A stretch of 44,147 nt of DNA, taken from CAZTJA01 sp964613745 (GTDB lineage Bacteria; Desulfobacterota; Desulfomonilia; Desulfomonilales; Desulfomonilaceae). The translations under genes and the position numbers were made by a program. Below, one piece after another: positions 9,510-18,022 of this stretch (its first letter is position 1; every line of letters starts with the position of its first letter). Under the pieces are notes generated by a model, which saw only the letters and a list, made by a program, of their open reading frames with translations, had not been told where the DNA came from and made no database searches. The stretch covers positions 1 through 44,147 of the forward strand of contig CAZTJA010000013.1 of the NCBI GenBank assembly GCA_964613745.1, in the 5' to 3' direction.

Positions 9510-9755
9510 ATGAAAAATCCAGCTCAGCCGAAATTTAAAGTAAAGAGAGCACCCGTCCGTCAAACGAGACAATTTGAAAAGTTCTCTGCAACCGAACTGT
9601 ATTGCCCCAAGTGCAAACAGTCTATGCCCGTCCGAGAAAGATTGTTGTTGGTTTTGCCCGAGGGAGAAAAATTTGAGTACCTATGCGCGCGCTGCGGTAC
9701 CTCGGTTGGGGATAGGCTTGTTAAAGGTGAATCGAAACCGATTGTAATAGTTTAA
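9510..9755 (+). CDS. Small zinc-ribbon protein
   Basis: 81 residues, cytoplasmic. A basic N-terminal arm (KFKVKRAPVRQTRQ) precedes a four-Cys ribbon, YCPKC and LCARC, about 31 residues apart, which probably binds one zinc ion. The basic arm could contact nucleic acid; this is inference. ATG at 9510 with AAGGA about 10 nt upstream. The gene stands alone behind a near-consensus promoter and its stop codon overlaps that of the converging LPS-kinase-like gene by 3 bases. No specific function recognised. Confidence 0.75.
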   Translation: MKNPAQPKFKVKRAPVRQTRQFEKFSATELYCPKCKQSMPVRERLLLVLPEGEKFEYLCARCGTSVGDRLVKGESKPIVIV

Positions 9756-10624
9756 TCGGGCCAAGATTCTCGAATGTCACCGGAAAAACCCACGTAAAGA
9801 ATGTCTTTGCCTGCCGCTGCTTTGGTAAGTTCCGCTACGATTTTTCTTTTTTCGACTTTGCTGACGCCCGCATGCAAACAATATTCGTTTACAAATCTGA
9901 ACCGTTCAGAAGCTCCAATTTCGGAAGGTACGGACAAAAATATCTGGAGCAAATTCTTGATTCGTTTCTTATCGTTTAATTCTTTCCTGAAATCTATCTC
10001 ATCATAGTCGACCAGGTAAAACTTAAGCTGACCCGGAGATGACTCAAAATTACTAATTTTCGGGGTACTATTCACGAGAATATTACACGTCTTCAGGTCG
10101 GCATGGAATACGCCTTTAGAATGCAAATTTCCCAGATAGCGGCCGAATTGCAGTATAATGTCATTCCGGTCTTCAAAACTCCAGCCTTGCTCTATTCTGC
10201 TTACTAAATATCTGTCTAATTCGAGCGCCCCGGAAACAACCTCCATCACTATCCATTCGGTATGGACAAGCCCGTTTTGAAACTGCCTGAATAATATGAG
10301 CGGTAAGGGGACCGGTATCCCCAATGCATCAAGCTTAGCTCCATTCTGAAATGTTCTGATCCCCTGGCTTGGTCGCAAAAGGCTCTTGAGTGAATAGCCG
10401 AAGCCGCGATAACGGATTTCCTTAATGCACACCGGTGGCAAACCCATTGACTGGATTTTTGTGACTGCACTTTCAGGAGCGTTTTTCAATACATTCGACG
10501 GATTTTCTCGAATCGTATTCCTGTGAAACTCGATTAAATCACACGTCAAATGAGAGATTTTTTCGGTCGTGACATTGAAGTACGATGATGCCTTTGGATG
10601 AAAGTGCAATTCCGGAGACATCAT
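9752..10624 (-). CDS. LPS core kinase-like protein (WaaP/Kdo-kinase family)
   Basis: 290 residues. The protein-kinase-like fold is shown by VFHADLKTCNILV (catalytic HxDLKxxN loop) and YLVDYDEIDF (a DFG-like DxD metal site). This pattern belongs to the lipopolysaccharide kinases InaA/WaaP/KdkA, which phosphorylate heptose or Kdo in the inner core at the cytoplasmic face of the inner membrane. The ATG overlaps the TGA of the upstream glycosyltransferase as ATGA, so translation is coupled. With waaF two genes upstream, an inner-core phosphorylation role is likely; the exact sugar cannot be assigned. Confidence 0.75.
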   Translation of the reverse strand: MMSPELHFHPKASSYFNVTTEKISHLTCDLIEFHRNTIRENPSNVLKNAPESAVTKIQSMGLPPVCIKEIRYRGFGYSLKSLLRPSQGIRTFQNGAKLDALGIPVPLPLILFRQFQNGLVHTEWIVMEVVSGALELDRYLVSRIEQGWSFEDRNDIILQFGRYLGNLHSKGVFHADLKTCNILVNSTPKISNFESSPGQLKFYLVDYDEIDFRKELNDKKRIKNLLQIFLSVPSEIGASERFRFVNEYCLHAGVSKVEKRKIVAELTKAAAGKDILYVGFSGDIRESWPD

Positions 10625-11517
10625 TTAGAGGAGTCCTGTTTTCCGTAAAGCTTGAGCATCAGCCAATATTTTATGAAATATCTCATGCTGCGTATTCGAA
10701 AAGGTGTCCTTGCCAGGGACAGTCTGAACCACTTCAGTGCAAGATCGTATTCGGATCGGTTAACATACGCCCGACCGAAAGAAATGTCATGATCCGACAT
10801 GGTCCTTAAAAATACTCTGCGACTGATCCTTTTCGGATCATAGTTCTTGAGCAGTATATCATATGTATCCGAGCGTACTCCCACGCGGTCGTGACTCGTA
10901 TTTTGGTCGTAAAATCTTATGAAAACGAGCGGAACATCAACATAGGCAATGTCATATTTGGCAGAGACTTTTAACCATACATCGAATTCATCTGCAAAGC
11001 GGTAACACGTTGGAAATCCACCTATTTGGTTCAGGACTTCCCGTTTAATCATGACCGAAGATGTGTGGATAAAACTCTCTGAAAAAACTCTCGAATACAA
11101 ATCCCCTTTGGCCCAGTGGATACTTGGGCGTCTAACCATATTCTTGCCTAATCGAACATGCTTGGCTGCCACGAGTGCAATTTCCGGATTATGGGAGATA
11201 AACTCTGCTTGTATGAGTAATTTGTCCGGATTCCAAATATCATCGTGATCTAGGAATGCCACCCATTTAGCGGCGGAGTTCATAATACCTGCGTTTCTTG
11301 ATGCTGCAATTCCTCGATTGTCTTGATTGATGATTTTGAGATCCGGTTGGGTGGCCAGCCAATCCGCCGTTCCATCCGTGCTGCCGTCATTGACGACAAT
11401 GATTTCAAAATCCCGAAAAGTCTGACCTCGTACAGAATCGACAGTCTCTTTCAGCAAGCTTAATCTATTGTAAGTGGGGATTACTACACTGATGAAGGGA
11501 GGAGTTTTGCCGATCAT
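10621..11517 (-). CDS. Family-2 glycosyltransferase (LPS core or O-antigen type)
   Basis: 298 residues with a single GT-A domain: ISVVIPTYNR at the nucleotide-sugar site, VVNDGSTDGT, AASRNAGI and the DxD-equivalent FLDHDD. FADEFDVWLK is the usual acceptor-side acidic motif. No membrane helix, so it is soluble or peripheral at the inner membrane. ATG lies 3 nt after the waaF stop codon and its own TGA overlaps the next start, so it belongs to a waaF - GT2 - kinase operon. It probably adds a sugar to the LPS core; donor and linkage unknown. Confidence 0.85.
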   Translation of the reverse strand: MIGKTPPFISVVIPTYNRLSLLKETVDSVRGQTFRDFEIIVVNDGSTDGTADWLATQPDLKIINQDNRGIAASRNAGIMNSAAKWVAFLDHDDIWNPDKLLIQAEFISHNPEIALVAAKHVRLGKNMVRRPSIHWAKGDLYSRVFSESFIHTSSVMIKREVLNQIGGFPTCYRFADEFDVWLKVSAKYDIAYVDVPLVFIRFYDQNTSHDRVGVRSDTYDILLKNYDPKRISRRVFLRTMSDHDISFGRAYVNRSEYDLALKWFRLSLARTPFRIRSMRYFIKYWLMLKLYGKQDSSK

Positions 11518-11520
11518 TGA

Positions 11521-12579
11521 CTAGATTAACTCTAAGACTCGTGCCATGACCGATTCCGGATCTATTCGGCTCATACAGGGATGACCCGGAACAGGGCATG
11601 TGTAGTGCCGGCACGGTGTACACGGAGCTTCACCGGAAATAATATGAGCGTCGGGACCATACGGCGCTGTTGCCCCCGCGATTGTCGGTCCAAATATCGT
11701 GAGTACTTTGGCCCCTGCCGCAACGGCAATGTGGGCCGAACCGGTATCGTTTGAAACCACAAAACGAGATTTGGACATAATACTCATGGATTGGGCGAGG
11801 TTGGATGAACCTGCGATATTAATACCGGAATCATACTTCATCTTGTCGACTATGGAGTTAATGAACGATTTCTCGGATGGGGAACCGACGAATACGGTTT
11901 TCGCATGCATCTCTTCCGAAATTATGTCTGCGAGTTTCGCAAAATATTCTGCAGGCCATCTTTTCGCTTCAGAATTGACGGACCCGGGACATAAACAAAA
12001 AAACGGATCGTCTGCCCCGATTCCCATTGATGCTAATATTCGGTTTCCTTCTTTTTCGATCTTCTTGGGAATTTCTATACTGCAATCCGGGTCTTGGCTT
12101 TCATAAGATGATTTGTTCAAGGCCAAACCAAGATGCCTTATGATCTGGAGATAATAGAATACTTGGTGCTCTGATTTGTAATTCTGCCGGAATGGGACTT
12201 TAATGTTCAACAAAGGCCCCCTAAGATCCGTCTCATATCCGCACCTGAGAGGAACTCGGGAAAGGAATGTGGTGAGAGCGCTTTCAAAGGCGTTCTGGAG
12301 CAAGATCGCCATATCAAAGTGTAAGCGCTTTATTTGAGGCGTCATGCTGATTACTCTGAACACGGCATTCGTTTTTGTGTGATCAAAGGTAAGTGTTCGA
12401 TTTGAGAATCCGATTAGATCAATTAGAGGGGATAATTCATTGCGAGCCCAGAAGACAATTTCAGCATCAGGAAATGTCTTGCGTATCTCTTTGATTGCGG
12501 GTATGGACATGACGGTATCGCCAACCCAATTAGTGCCTCGTACGAGAATTCTCTGAATTTTTTGAGTCGGCGAAACCAT
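11521..12579 (-). CDS. waaF: ADP-heptose--LPS heptosyltransferase II
   Basis: 352 residues, GT-B fold, family GT9. Diagnostic blocks are ILVRGTNWVGDTVMSIPA at the N-terminus, the FVVSNDTGSAHIAVAAGA donor-site motif and LTIFGPT. The enzyme adds the second L-glycero-D-manno-heptose to the LPS inner core from ADP-heptose on the cytoplasmic side. I prefer the ATG at 12579; a TTG two codons earlier (12585) is also open and neither has a clear ribosome binding site. The C-terminal Cys cluster (APCTPCRHYTCP) is common in the family. First gene of the waaF-GT2-kinase operon. Confidence 0.92.
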   Translation of the reverse strand: MVSPTQKIQRILVRGTNWVGDTVMSIPAIKEIRKTFPDAEIVFWARNELSPLIDLIGFSNRTLTFDHTKTNAVFRVISMTPQIKRLHFDMAILLQNAFESALTTFLSRVPLRCGYETDLRGPLLNIKVPFRQNYKSEHQVFYYLQIIRHLGLALNKSSYESQDPDCSIEIPKKIEKEGNRILASMGIGADDPFFCLCPGSVNSEAKRWPAEYFAKLADIISEEMHAKTVFVGSPSEKSFINSIVDKMKYDSGINIAGSSNLAQSMSIMSKSRFVVSNDTGSAHIAVAAGAKVLTIFGPTIAGATAPYGPDAHIISGEAPCTPCRHYTCPVPGHPCMSRIDPESVMARVLELI

Positions 12580-12615
12580 GTGCAATATTGATGACTATCA
12601 GAACGAAAAGAATAG

Positions 12616-12644
12616 ATGCTATTCTTACCGGTGAATCATTTCAA
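12616..12644 (-). promoter_or_regulatory. Predicted promoter for the waaF operon
   Basis: Minus strand TTGAAA (12639-12644), 17 nt, TAGCAT (12616-12621). The -35 lies in the last codons of the gcvH-like gene, so the LPS genes could be expressed apart from the hdr operon. Confidence 0.4.
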
Positions 12645-13067
12645 TTGTTGTTGGATCTTGTCTATCTCTTCCCGGATAAATGTGACGTATGACTCGTCCG
12701 GAGACATAAGAGCCGCCAATTCTCCATCAAGATTTGAAGGTCTGATCTTGCAGATCCATGCTTCTCCATAAGGATCTTCATTCATCTTCTCAGGTTCATC
12801 ACTCAGGAGCTCGTTGATCTCTACTATTTCCCCCGACACCACAGCGTAAATGCGGCCCACCCATTTTCCCGATTCGATTGAACCGTAGGGCTTTCCTTGA
12901 GTCAACTCGTCGCCTTCCTCGGGAAGGTCAACGAATGTGATGTCACCGGCCTGCTTGGAAATAAATTCGCTTGCACCTGTAATGACCAAATCGCCGTCGA
13001 TCTTTGCCCAGAAATGATTCTTTTCATATTTCAGATCATCAGGAAAAACATAACCTTCGTATTCCAT
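12636..13067 (-). CDS. gcvH: GcvH-like lipoyl-carrier protein in an hdr operon
   Basis: 143 residues. The biotinyl/lipoyl hammerhead fold is seen in HFWAKIDGDLVITGASEF, DITFVDLPEEGD and the lysine loop GSIESGKWVGRI, with Lys68 as the expected lipoylation site. Classical glycine-cleavage H proteins read ESVKAASD here and are about 125-130 long. This one has ESGKWVGR and a C-terminal helix. No gcvT, gcvP or lipoate ligase is nearby. It ends the metV-hdr operon, 96 nt after hdrB, with GGGAGG five nt before ATG. In sulfur-oxidising bacteria a comparable lipoate-binding protein (LbpA) works with sHdr; a related dithiol-carrier role is an inference. The alternative is an ordinary H protein of the glycine cleavage system. 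Confidence 0.8.
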   Translation of the reverse strand: MEYEGYVFPDDLKYEKNHFWAKIDGDLVITGASEFISKQAGDITFVDLPEEGDELTQGKPYGSIESGKWVGRIYAVVSGEIVEINELLSDEPEKMNEDPYGEAWICKIRPSNLDGELAALMSPDESYVTFIREEIDKIQQQLK

Positions 13068-13163
13068 GAAAGCCTCCCGGAAGAAATCAAATTAAAAATG
13101 CAGAATTACGGCAGACATGCCTAAATGCCTTATCAGAGCCGTTCCAATGTAAGGCTGTTACGA

Positions 13164-14039
13164 TCACGATTCGATTTGCTTGAGGATTTCTGCAGGTTTT
13201 ATTCTGTTCAGCTTAAAACCTAGATCAGAGGAACTCAAGCCCAACGCGAGCCCCAGGATTTGGGGATAATACACGATTGGAACCTTTAAATCACTTTGAA
13301 GTAGCTTGGCAATCTTTTTTTGCTGACCCTCATACATGACGTTACAGAAAGGACAAACCAATACGAGTCCATGGGCTCCGGTCTCATACACGTCCTTGAG
13401 CTTTATTGCCGCCATAGCATTTGCCGTCTCCTCCGACATTCCCAAAACGCCGCCGCCGCAGCACTCTTTCAGTGAATTGTAATTCACCACTTCGGCTCCG
13501 GTGGATGTGATCAGTTTCGCCATTGTAGATGGTGCGTCAGGCGAATCAAAACCAAGAGTTAGTTCAGCCGGCTTGAGATAATGACACCCGTAATGAGGGG
13601 CCAATCTGATGCCGGTTAATGGTCGAGTTACCGCCCTTTCAATTCCCTCGGGCCCGAACTCTTCCCACAAGATACGCATGAAATGACGTATTTTTACCGG
13701 ACCACGATAGTGCATACCTACTTTTTCTAAACGCTCATTCACCTGATTTCTCAAGTTCTCATCGTGGTCCAATTTGTGAGCGGTTTCAGACAATGTTCCA
13801 ACACAGGCATTGCATAGCGCACAAATTTCGAGTCCGGCTTGTTCGGCAATCGCCAGATTTCGTGCCGCGGACACCAGAGTGTCCATTGTGTCAACCGATT
13901 TCAGAGGGAAACCACAGCACCCGAAAAGCTCATTATCCCGCAAAGTCAAACCAAGCTTCTCAGCTACCAACCGCGCCGAAACCTCATAGTTAAGGTTGCG
14001 TACGGGAACAGTACATCCTAAGTAGAGTAGGGCTTCCAT
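13164..14039 (-). CDS. hdrB: Heterodisulfide reductase subunit B-like protein
   Basis: 291 residues, soluble. Two complete CCG domains are visible: C9, C41-C42 (GCCGFPLKS) with C73/C76, and HYGC, ECCGGGVLG and CPFCN in the second half. In methanogen HdrB such Cys sets hold two non-cubane [4Fe-4S] clusters that carry out disulfide reduction. The same domain occurs in QmoC, TmcB and sHdrB of sulfur-metabolising bacteria, so the natural substrate need not be CoM-S-S-CoB, which bacteria lack. Starts 8 nt after hdrC. HdrB, HdrC and the two flavin subunits would form a soluble electron-transfer complex. Confidence 0.9.
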   Translation of the reverse strand: MEALLYLGCTVPVRNLNYEVSARLVAEKLGLTLRDNELFGCCGFPLKSVDTMDTLVSAARNLAIAEQAGLEICALCNACVGTLSETAHKLDHDENLRNQVNERLEKVGMHYRGPVKIRHFMRILWEEFGPEGIERAVTRPLTGIRLAPHYGCHYLKPAELTLGFDSPDAPSTMAKLITSTGAEVVNYNSLKECCGGGVLGMSEETANAMAAIKLKDVYETGAHGLVLVCPFCNVMYEGQQKKIAKLLQSDLKVPIVYYPQILGLALGLSSSDLGFKLNRIKPAEILKQIES

Positions 14040-14047
14040 GTATTCAC

Positions 14048-14512
14048 TTAAAGCAGTTCGTTATAGTGTTCCGGATGTTCAACAATCTTGGGCAATCCAA
14101 GTTTTTCACGTTTTTCATTTTCAAAATCGGTAACTTCGTAAAGACGGCCATGCTCTTTGAGAAGCTTTTTCTGGGCGGTAAGACCAGGTGGTAAGCAGCC
14201 TTCTCGAGCGGCCAAATTTTTTATGGCGAACATCACTTCCGTGAACTTCACGTCCTGCGGACAGACTTCACTGCACGAATAACAAGATGAACACAACCAA
14301 ATAAAGGGCTGCTCCAAAATCTGTTTACGCATGCCGAGTAAGGCCATTCTGATGATTTTTCTCGGATCGTATTCCTCGTTTACATGCTCGATCGGACAAG
14401 CGGCCGTGCAAGCTTTGCAAGCAAAGCAGGACTTTATGCCTTCGCCTCCGGGTTCTCTTGCAATCTCGTCTTTAAACTCTGGATCCAAATCGTTGATGTT
14501 AATTCTCGACAT
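14048..14512 (-). CDS. hdrC: Heterodisulfide reductase subunit C-like 2x[4Fe-4S] protein
   Basis: 154 residues, soluble, no membrane helix. Two classical clusters: C29-C32-C35-C39P and C74-C77-C80-C84P. HdrC passes electrons between the flavin subunit HdrA and the catalytic subunit HdrB. The gene has AGGA 8 nt before its ATG, follows the qmoB/mvhD-like gene by 57 nt and precedes hdrB by 8 nt. In QmoC the HdrC and HdrB domains are joined to a membrane domain; here the two are separate and soluble, which points to an HdrABC-like rather than a membrane Qmo complex. Confidence 0.9.
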   Translation of the reverse strand: MSRININDLDPEFKDEIAREPGGEGIKSCFACKACTAACPIEHVNEEYDPRKIIRMALLGMRKQILEQPFIWLCSSCYSCSEVCPQDVKFTEVMFAIKNLAAREGCLPPGLTAQKKLLKEHGRLYEVTDFENEKREKLGLPKIVEHPEHYNELL

Positions 14513-14569
14513 TAGCGTTTTCCTACTGAATTGTGAATCCCTGTCTTGTGTCCTGCCGGCTCAAACACG

Positions 14570-16084
14570 TCAGTTCTTTCGTAATTCCCTGCGCAGAGCT
14601 TCAGGTGTGTTGCCTGCCATGGGCACGAAAACTATTCTCGCAGGATTAATTCCCATGGATACACATTCAGTTTGAACTTGATCGATTCTGGCTTTACCGA
14701 GGAATGATCCATAAATTGAAGCGCAGTTCCCATTAAAGCAGCCGGCAATAATTATGCGATCCATTCCTTGCGACAGACTTCTGAGAATTTGAGCCGTGCT
14801 TACCGCTCCCACACATGGGACGGCTATAACATTGATTTGGTCAAGCTCATCCTTACTGAAAGTCTCGAGTGCCTGCATTGCTGAATTTTCGCAGGCAAAA
14901 ATGGTAGTTTCGGAGATCCTAGGCTTTGCGTCGCTATAATCGAAACCCCGAGAAGGCCTAATCGCAGAGTTAGGGCATTCGGATGCACAAATACCGCAGG
15001 ATTTACAGGAAGCCTGATCTATTTCGGCATATTTGTCATATGTGATTGCACCATGAGGACAAAGCCGCAAACATGTCAGACAGACGGTGCATTTCTCAGG
15101 GTCTACATCAAAGTTTAGTTTATTCTTTTCGGCTGCCGTATTTCCAAGCGCTGTGATCAGCGAATCGATGTCCGCCGTGATACCGTCCGCATCATAAACA
15201 CCTCTGCTGGGACCAACTGCAAAAATTCCGGACTTGGGCGTGAAAACGGTATTGTATCTCATGGATTGCGGCTGCAAGTATGGAGCATATGCAGTCGAAG
15301 AAGGAATACCCGCAAATAGTTCTCCCGGAACGAGCGGTGGAAATCTAAGCTCATCAACCACAATGTAGTCAGGAGACAGCTCCATTTCCAACCCCAACTG
15401 TGGTTCCGTAAACAGAATTCTTGGATGTCCATTATTAGTTTCTACGATGGGAATGTCTTCTTCAAACTTGTAAAACAGGGCTCCGTTGGATCTCACTTTT
15501 CGAAAGCGAGCTTCAAGATCAGGACCGGCAACTTTCAAATTGCCTGCAAAGACATGGCACAAAATCTTTGGTTCAGTTTGGAGTTGTTCAACACAAGACA
15601 GTAATCGTCCGAAGGAAACCGGTTCGGATTCCGTTTTTAAACCATATAAAAATGCGACATGAGTCCACTGAGAACTCTTGCTTAATTCCGGATCGGATTT
15701 CAAGATGTTCTCAGCTTGCGAAAGACTTAATACATTGTGCGAAGCTGTAATGCCGTATTCGGGGAATTTAGGGAATAAGCGTTCTGAACCTGCTACAATT
15801 ATGAAATCAGTCTGTATGCGTGAAAGAATACCATTCGTGTTGAGCGTGACCTCAAAATTGTGCACAAAGCCGTTTATGCCATGAATCGCAGCACCGGAAA
15901 TTACCTGAAAATCAGGTGTTTCAGTGAAATCTTCACTGCTCACGAATACTGTCTCGAAAGACTCAGCGGCTAATCTTTTTGCAACGCGAGATCCCAACTC
16001 TGCATCGCCTAATACCATTACCTTTCGCGTATTACTAATCCGATTGTTGTCTCTTCGCTTTCCGGGACCTGACAGTATACTCAT
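14570..16084 (-). CDS. QmoB/HdrA-like subunit with 2x[4Fe-4S] and C-terminal MvhD domain
   Basis: 504 residues. Residues about 20-330 look like a reduced HdrA/QmoB flavin domain: a degenerate dinucleotide fold (VMVLGDAELGSRVAKRL) and a closing GIFAVGPSRGVYDADG block. Residues about 335-385 hold two ferredoxin clusters (CTVCLTCLRLCP and CKSCGICASECP). The last 110 residues match the hydrogenase delta subunit MvhD: FACENSA, VPCVGAVS, IIIAGCFNGNCA and the SMGINPARI segment. MvhD domains normally relay electrons into HdrA. The start overlaps the upstream hdrA stop as ATGA. QmoB proteins are usually about 750 residues, so this is a short version. Redox partner unknown. Confidence 0.8.
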   Translation of the reverse strand: MSILSGPGKRRDNNRISNTRKVMVLGDAELGSRVAKRLAAESFETVFVSSEDFTETPDFQVISGAAIHGINGFVHNFEVTLNTNGILSRIQTDFIIVAGSERLFPKFPEYGITASHNVLSLSQAENILKSDPELSKSSQWTHVAFLYGLKTESEPVSFGRLLSCVEQLQTEPKILCHVFAGNLKVAGPDLEARFRKVRSNGALFYKFEEDIPIVETNNGHPRILFTEPQLGLEMELSPDYIVVDELRFPPLVPGELFAGIPSSTAYAPYLQPQSMRYNTVFTPKSGIFAVGPSRGVYDADGITADIDSLITALGNTAAEKNKLNFDVDPEKCTVCLTCLRLCPHGAITYDKYAEIDQASCKSCGICASECPNSAIRPSRGFDYSDAKPRISETTIFACENSAMQALETFSKDELDQINVIAVPCVGAVSTAQILRSLSQGMDRIIIAGCFNGNCASIYGSFLGKARIDQVQTECVSMGINPARIVFVPMAGNTPEALRRELRKN

Positions 16085-17289
16085 TGCAGGCCTCCGGATC
16101 GAATTTTCAAAAAGTCTGCCGCCTGGGAGGCTGTTTGAATTGCATCCGATATCGTATCAGGGATCGATTTGGGGCCTTTCAAAGTTCCGCATGCAAAAAT
16201 GCCCGGTGGAGAATCTTTCGGTGAATAAGCAAAACCGTCTCGATTGATGTATAATCCCATTTTGAGAGCAGGTTCCAAAGCCTTTTGGGATGGCGCTATC
16301 CCGATGCTCAGTATTACGGCGTCAAACTGTTCTGATTGCCGTCTGCCGGACGGACCCGTAAAGACCGCCTCCGGTTTTCCGTCGACGCCGGTTCTGATTT
16401 CGGACGGAATCGATCTTATTAACTCCAGACCTGCTGCATGGTCCGAGGAAAATCTCTTCAATTCCCGATCAATAGACTGGAGATCCATATAGAAAATTGT
16501 GGTCTTGAGCCCGGGATGACGCTTTCTAAGTAGGTTTGAAGTTCTCAGGGCATATGCGCAGCAAATTTGCGAGCAATAGTTTCTCCCCAACTTAATGTCT
16601 CTACTTCCAACGCACTGAATGAAAGCTATTTTCGAGGATTCTCCGAACGGCGAGTTATTGTTCCGCAACATAGATTCAAGTTCAAGTCCTGAATAGACTC
16701 CGACAACCCTACCGTAGCCGAATCTGGCCTTTTCGGAGGGATCTGCCGGCTTGAAACCGGTAGCAATGATGACTGCCGATGTTTCCGCTTCGAACGATTC
16801 TATTCCACCGAAGCGAATGGAATCGTTGACGCAGGCTCCTATGCATTCGCGACAATCTGAACCTGAAAATGCCGAACAGACCCGGTGATCAATGATGAAA
16901 TGTCCATGAAATGGAGAACGAATTATCGCACCCGGCTGGGGACACACTTTCAAACATTCTTCACAATTGTTACAGGTACTCAGAACAGGTTGGTTAAGTG
17001 ACGAAAAGGAAAGGCTGTGTTTTCCGGATGACGTGCTGACCTTCTGTAAGGAAGTGCCCAAATGCATCGAGATTTTATTGTTGTTGCGTATTCGGGCCAA
17101 TATATCTTCAAGCGAGCATGCTCCACATTTCCGGCATGAATCGTGTGCTTTGCAAGACAAGGAAGCTACATGCCCACCCGGAGCGGCAGCCTCATCCACG
17201 ATAATTGAGTTAAAACCTAAAGAAGCTAATTCAGAGGCACAGTACATGCCTGCCAAGCCGGATCCAACAATCACAACATCTCGAATCAT
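16081..17289 (-). CDS. HdrA/QmoA-like FAD and iron-sulfur subunit
   Basis: 402 residues. N-terminal FAD fold GSGLAGMYCASELASLGF, then APGGHVASLSC and CRKCGACS, two further Cys sets (CNNCEECLKVCP and CRECIGAC), the HdrA motif FIQCVGSRD followed by YCSQICCAYA, and a closing ACGTLKGPKSIPDTI block that binds FAD. The length matches QmoA (about 410) better than full HdrA (about 650). HdrA-type flavins can bifurcate electrons; whether this one does cannot be read from sequence. It sits 15 nt downstream of metV with AAGG about 11 nt before ATG, and overlaps the next gene by ATGA. Not a broken hdrA: both neighbours have complete domain ends. Confidence 0.85.
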   Translation of the reverse strand: MIRDVVIVGSGLAGMYCASELASLGFNSIIVDEAAAPGGHVASLSCKAHDSCRKCGACSLEDILARIRNNNKISMHLGTSLQKVSTSSGKHSLSFSSLNQPVLSTCNNCEECLKVCPQPGAIIRSPFHGHFIIDHRVCSAFSGSDCRECIGACVNDSIRFGGIESFEAETSAVIIATGFKPADPSEKARFGYGRVVGVYSGLELESMLRNNNSPFGESSKIAFIQCVGSRDIKLGRNYCSQICCAYALRTSNLLRKRHPGLKTTIFYMDLQSIDRELKRFSSDHAAGLELIRSIPSEIRTGVDGKPEAVFTGPSGRRQSEQFDAVILSIGIAPSQKALEPALKMGLYINRDGFAYSPKDSPPGIFACGTLKGPKSIPDTISDAIQTASQAADFLKIRSGGLQ

Positions 17290-17304
17290 AGTAATAGAAG
17301 CCTT

Positions 17305-17979
17305 TTAGTCCACGGTGAATCGTTTTTGATATTCTTCACGGACTACTTTGCCGGGGTATTTATTGAGACTATTATTTCGAGGCGGAACTAAGCTGTTGAG
17401 TATGTCGAGCCGGTTTTGGCGCTCAAGTCTTGTGATAATCTGCACCCATGCACAATTTTTTTCCGGATCCGTCTCACACTTGCCGTTTTTCGGACCGCCA
17501 CAGGGACCATTCAACAAACTTTTTGCACACATGGTGATGGGGCATATTCCACCGGTAATGCCCAAATAGCACTGATTGCATGATTTGCACCGCTCGGTCC
17601 AAATACCTGCACCTTCGGATACTCCGATGAAACTTGTATCTACTCCGGGAAATACGGGCGTGTCCGGATACATTTGGGCCAGGAACTGTATACCCGCCCC
17701 GCAGGCTAGTGAAACAACCGCATCGGCTTCATTGATGTGGTCTCTAAACTGTAGAAGGAATTCCTTGTCACATTGCCGTTCGACGGTTGCATAGGAGACC
17801 ATGAACTGGGACGATGATCGGTTGGCAATTTTTAGCCGATCTGCAAGAATACCGGCTTCTTTGTCGCCTCCTGCCAAACAGACCGCTACGCACGTTCCGC
17901 ATCCTGCTACAAAAACGCGTTCATAACCTTCTACTAATTTGGCGATTTCGGTGAAGGGCTTTGGTTTTGCAACAATCAC
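17305..17979 (-). CDS. metV: MetV-like protein (methylenetetrahydrofolate reductase C-terminal family)
   Basis: About 224 residues. The C-terminal signature is clear: CKSCNQCYLGITGGICP, then CAKSLLNGPCGG, NGKCE and NCAWV. This family (MetV) accompanies MetF in acetogens and sulfate reducers, where HdrCBA-MvhD-MetVF complexes link methylene-THF reduction to electron transfer. No metF occurs in this window. The frame opens with GTG at 17985, but GAGG then abuts that codon; the GTG two codons later (17977-17979) has GAGG at 5 nt, so I prefer it. First gene of the hdr operon, behind a good promoter. Confidence 0.85.
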   Translation of the reverse strand: MIVAKPKPFTEIAKLVEGYERVFVAGCGTCVAVCLAGGDKEAGILADRLKIANRSSSQFMVSYATVERQCDKEFLLQFRDHINEADAVVSLACGAGIQFLAQMYPDTPVFPGVDTSFIGVSEGAGIWTERCKSCNQCYLGITGGICPITMCAKSLLNGPCGGPKNGKCETDPEKNCAWVQIITRLERQNRLDILNSLVPPRNNSLNKYPGKVVREEYQKRFTVD

Positions 17980-18022
17980 GTTCACCTCAAGAAATTAAGG
18001 CCGGAATTTAGGACGGTGATAC

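Noticed and set aside
14570..17289. hdrA broken into two parts by a frameshift
   Set aside because: The first protein ends after its closing FAD motif, the second has its own fold start, and the ATGA junction is a normal coupling signal, as in qmoA/qmoB.
17977..17985. GTG at 17985 as metV start
   Set aside because: The GAGG ribosome binding site would touch the codon; the GTG at 17979 gives a workable 5-nt spacing.
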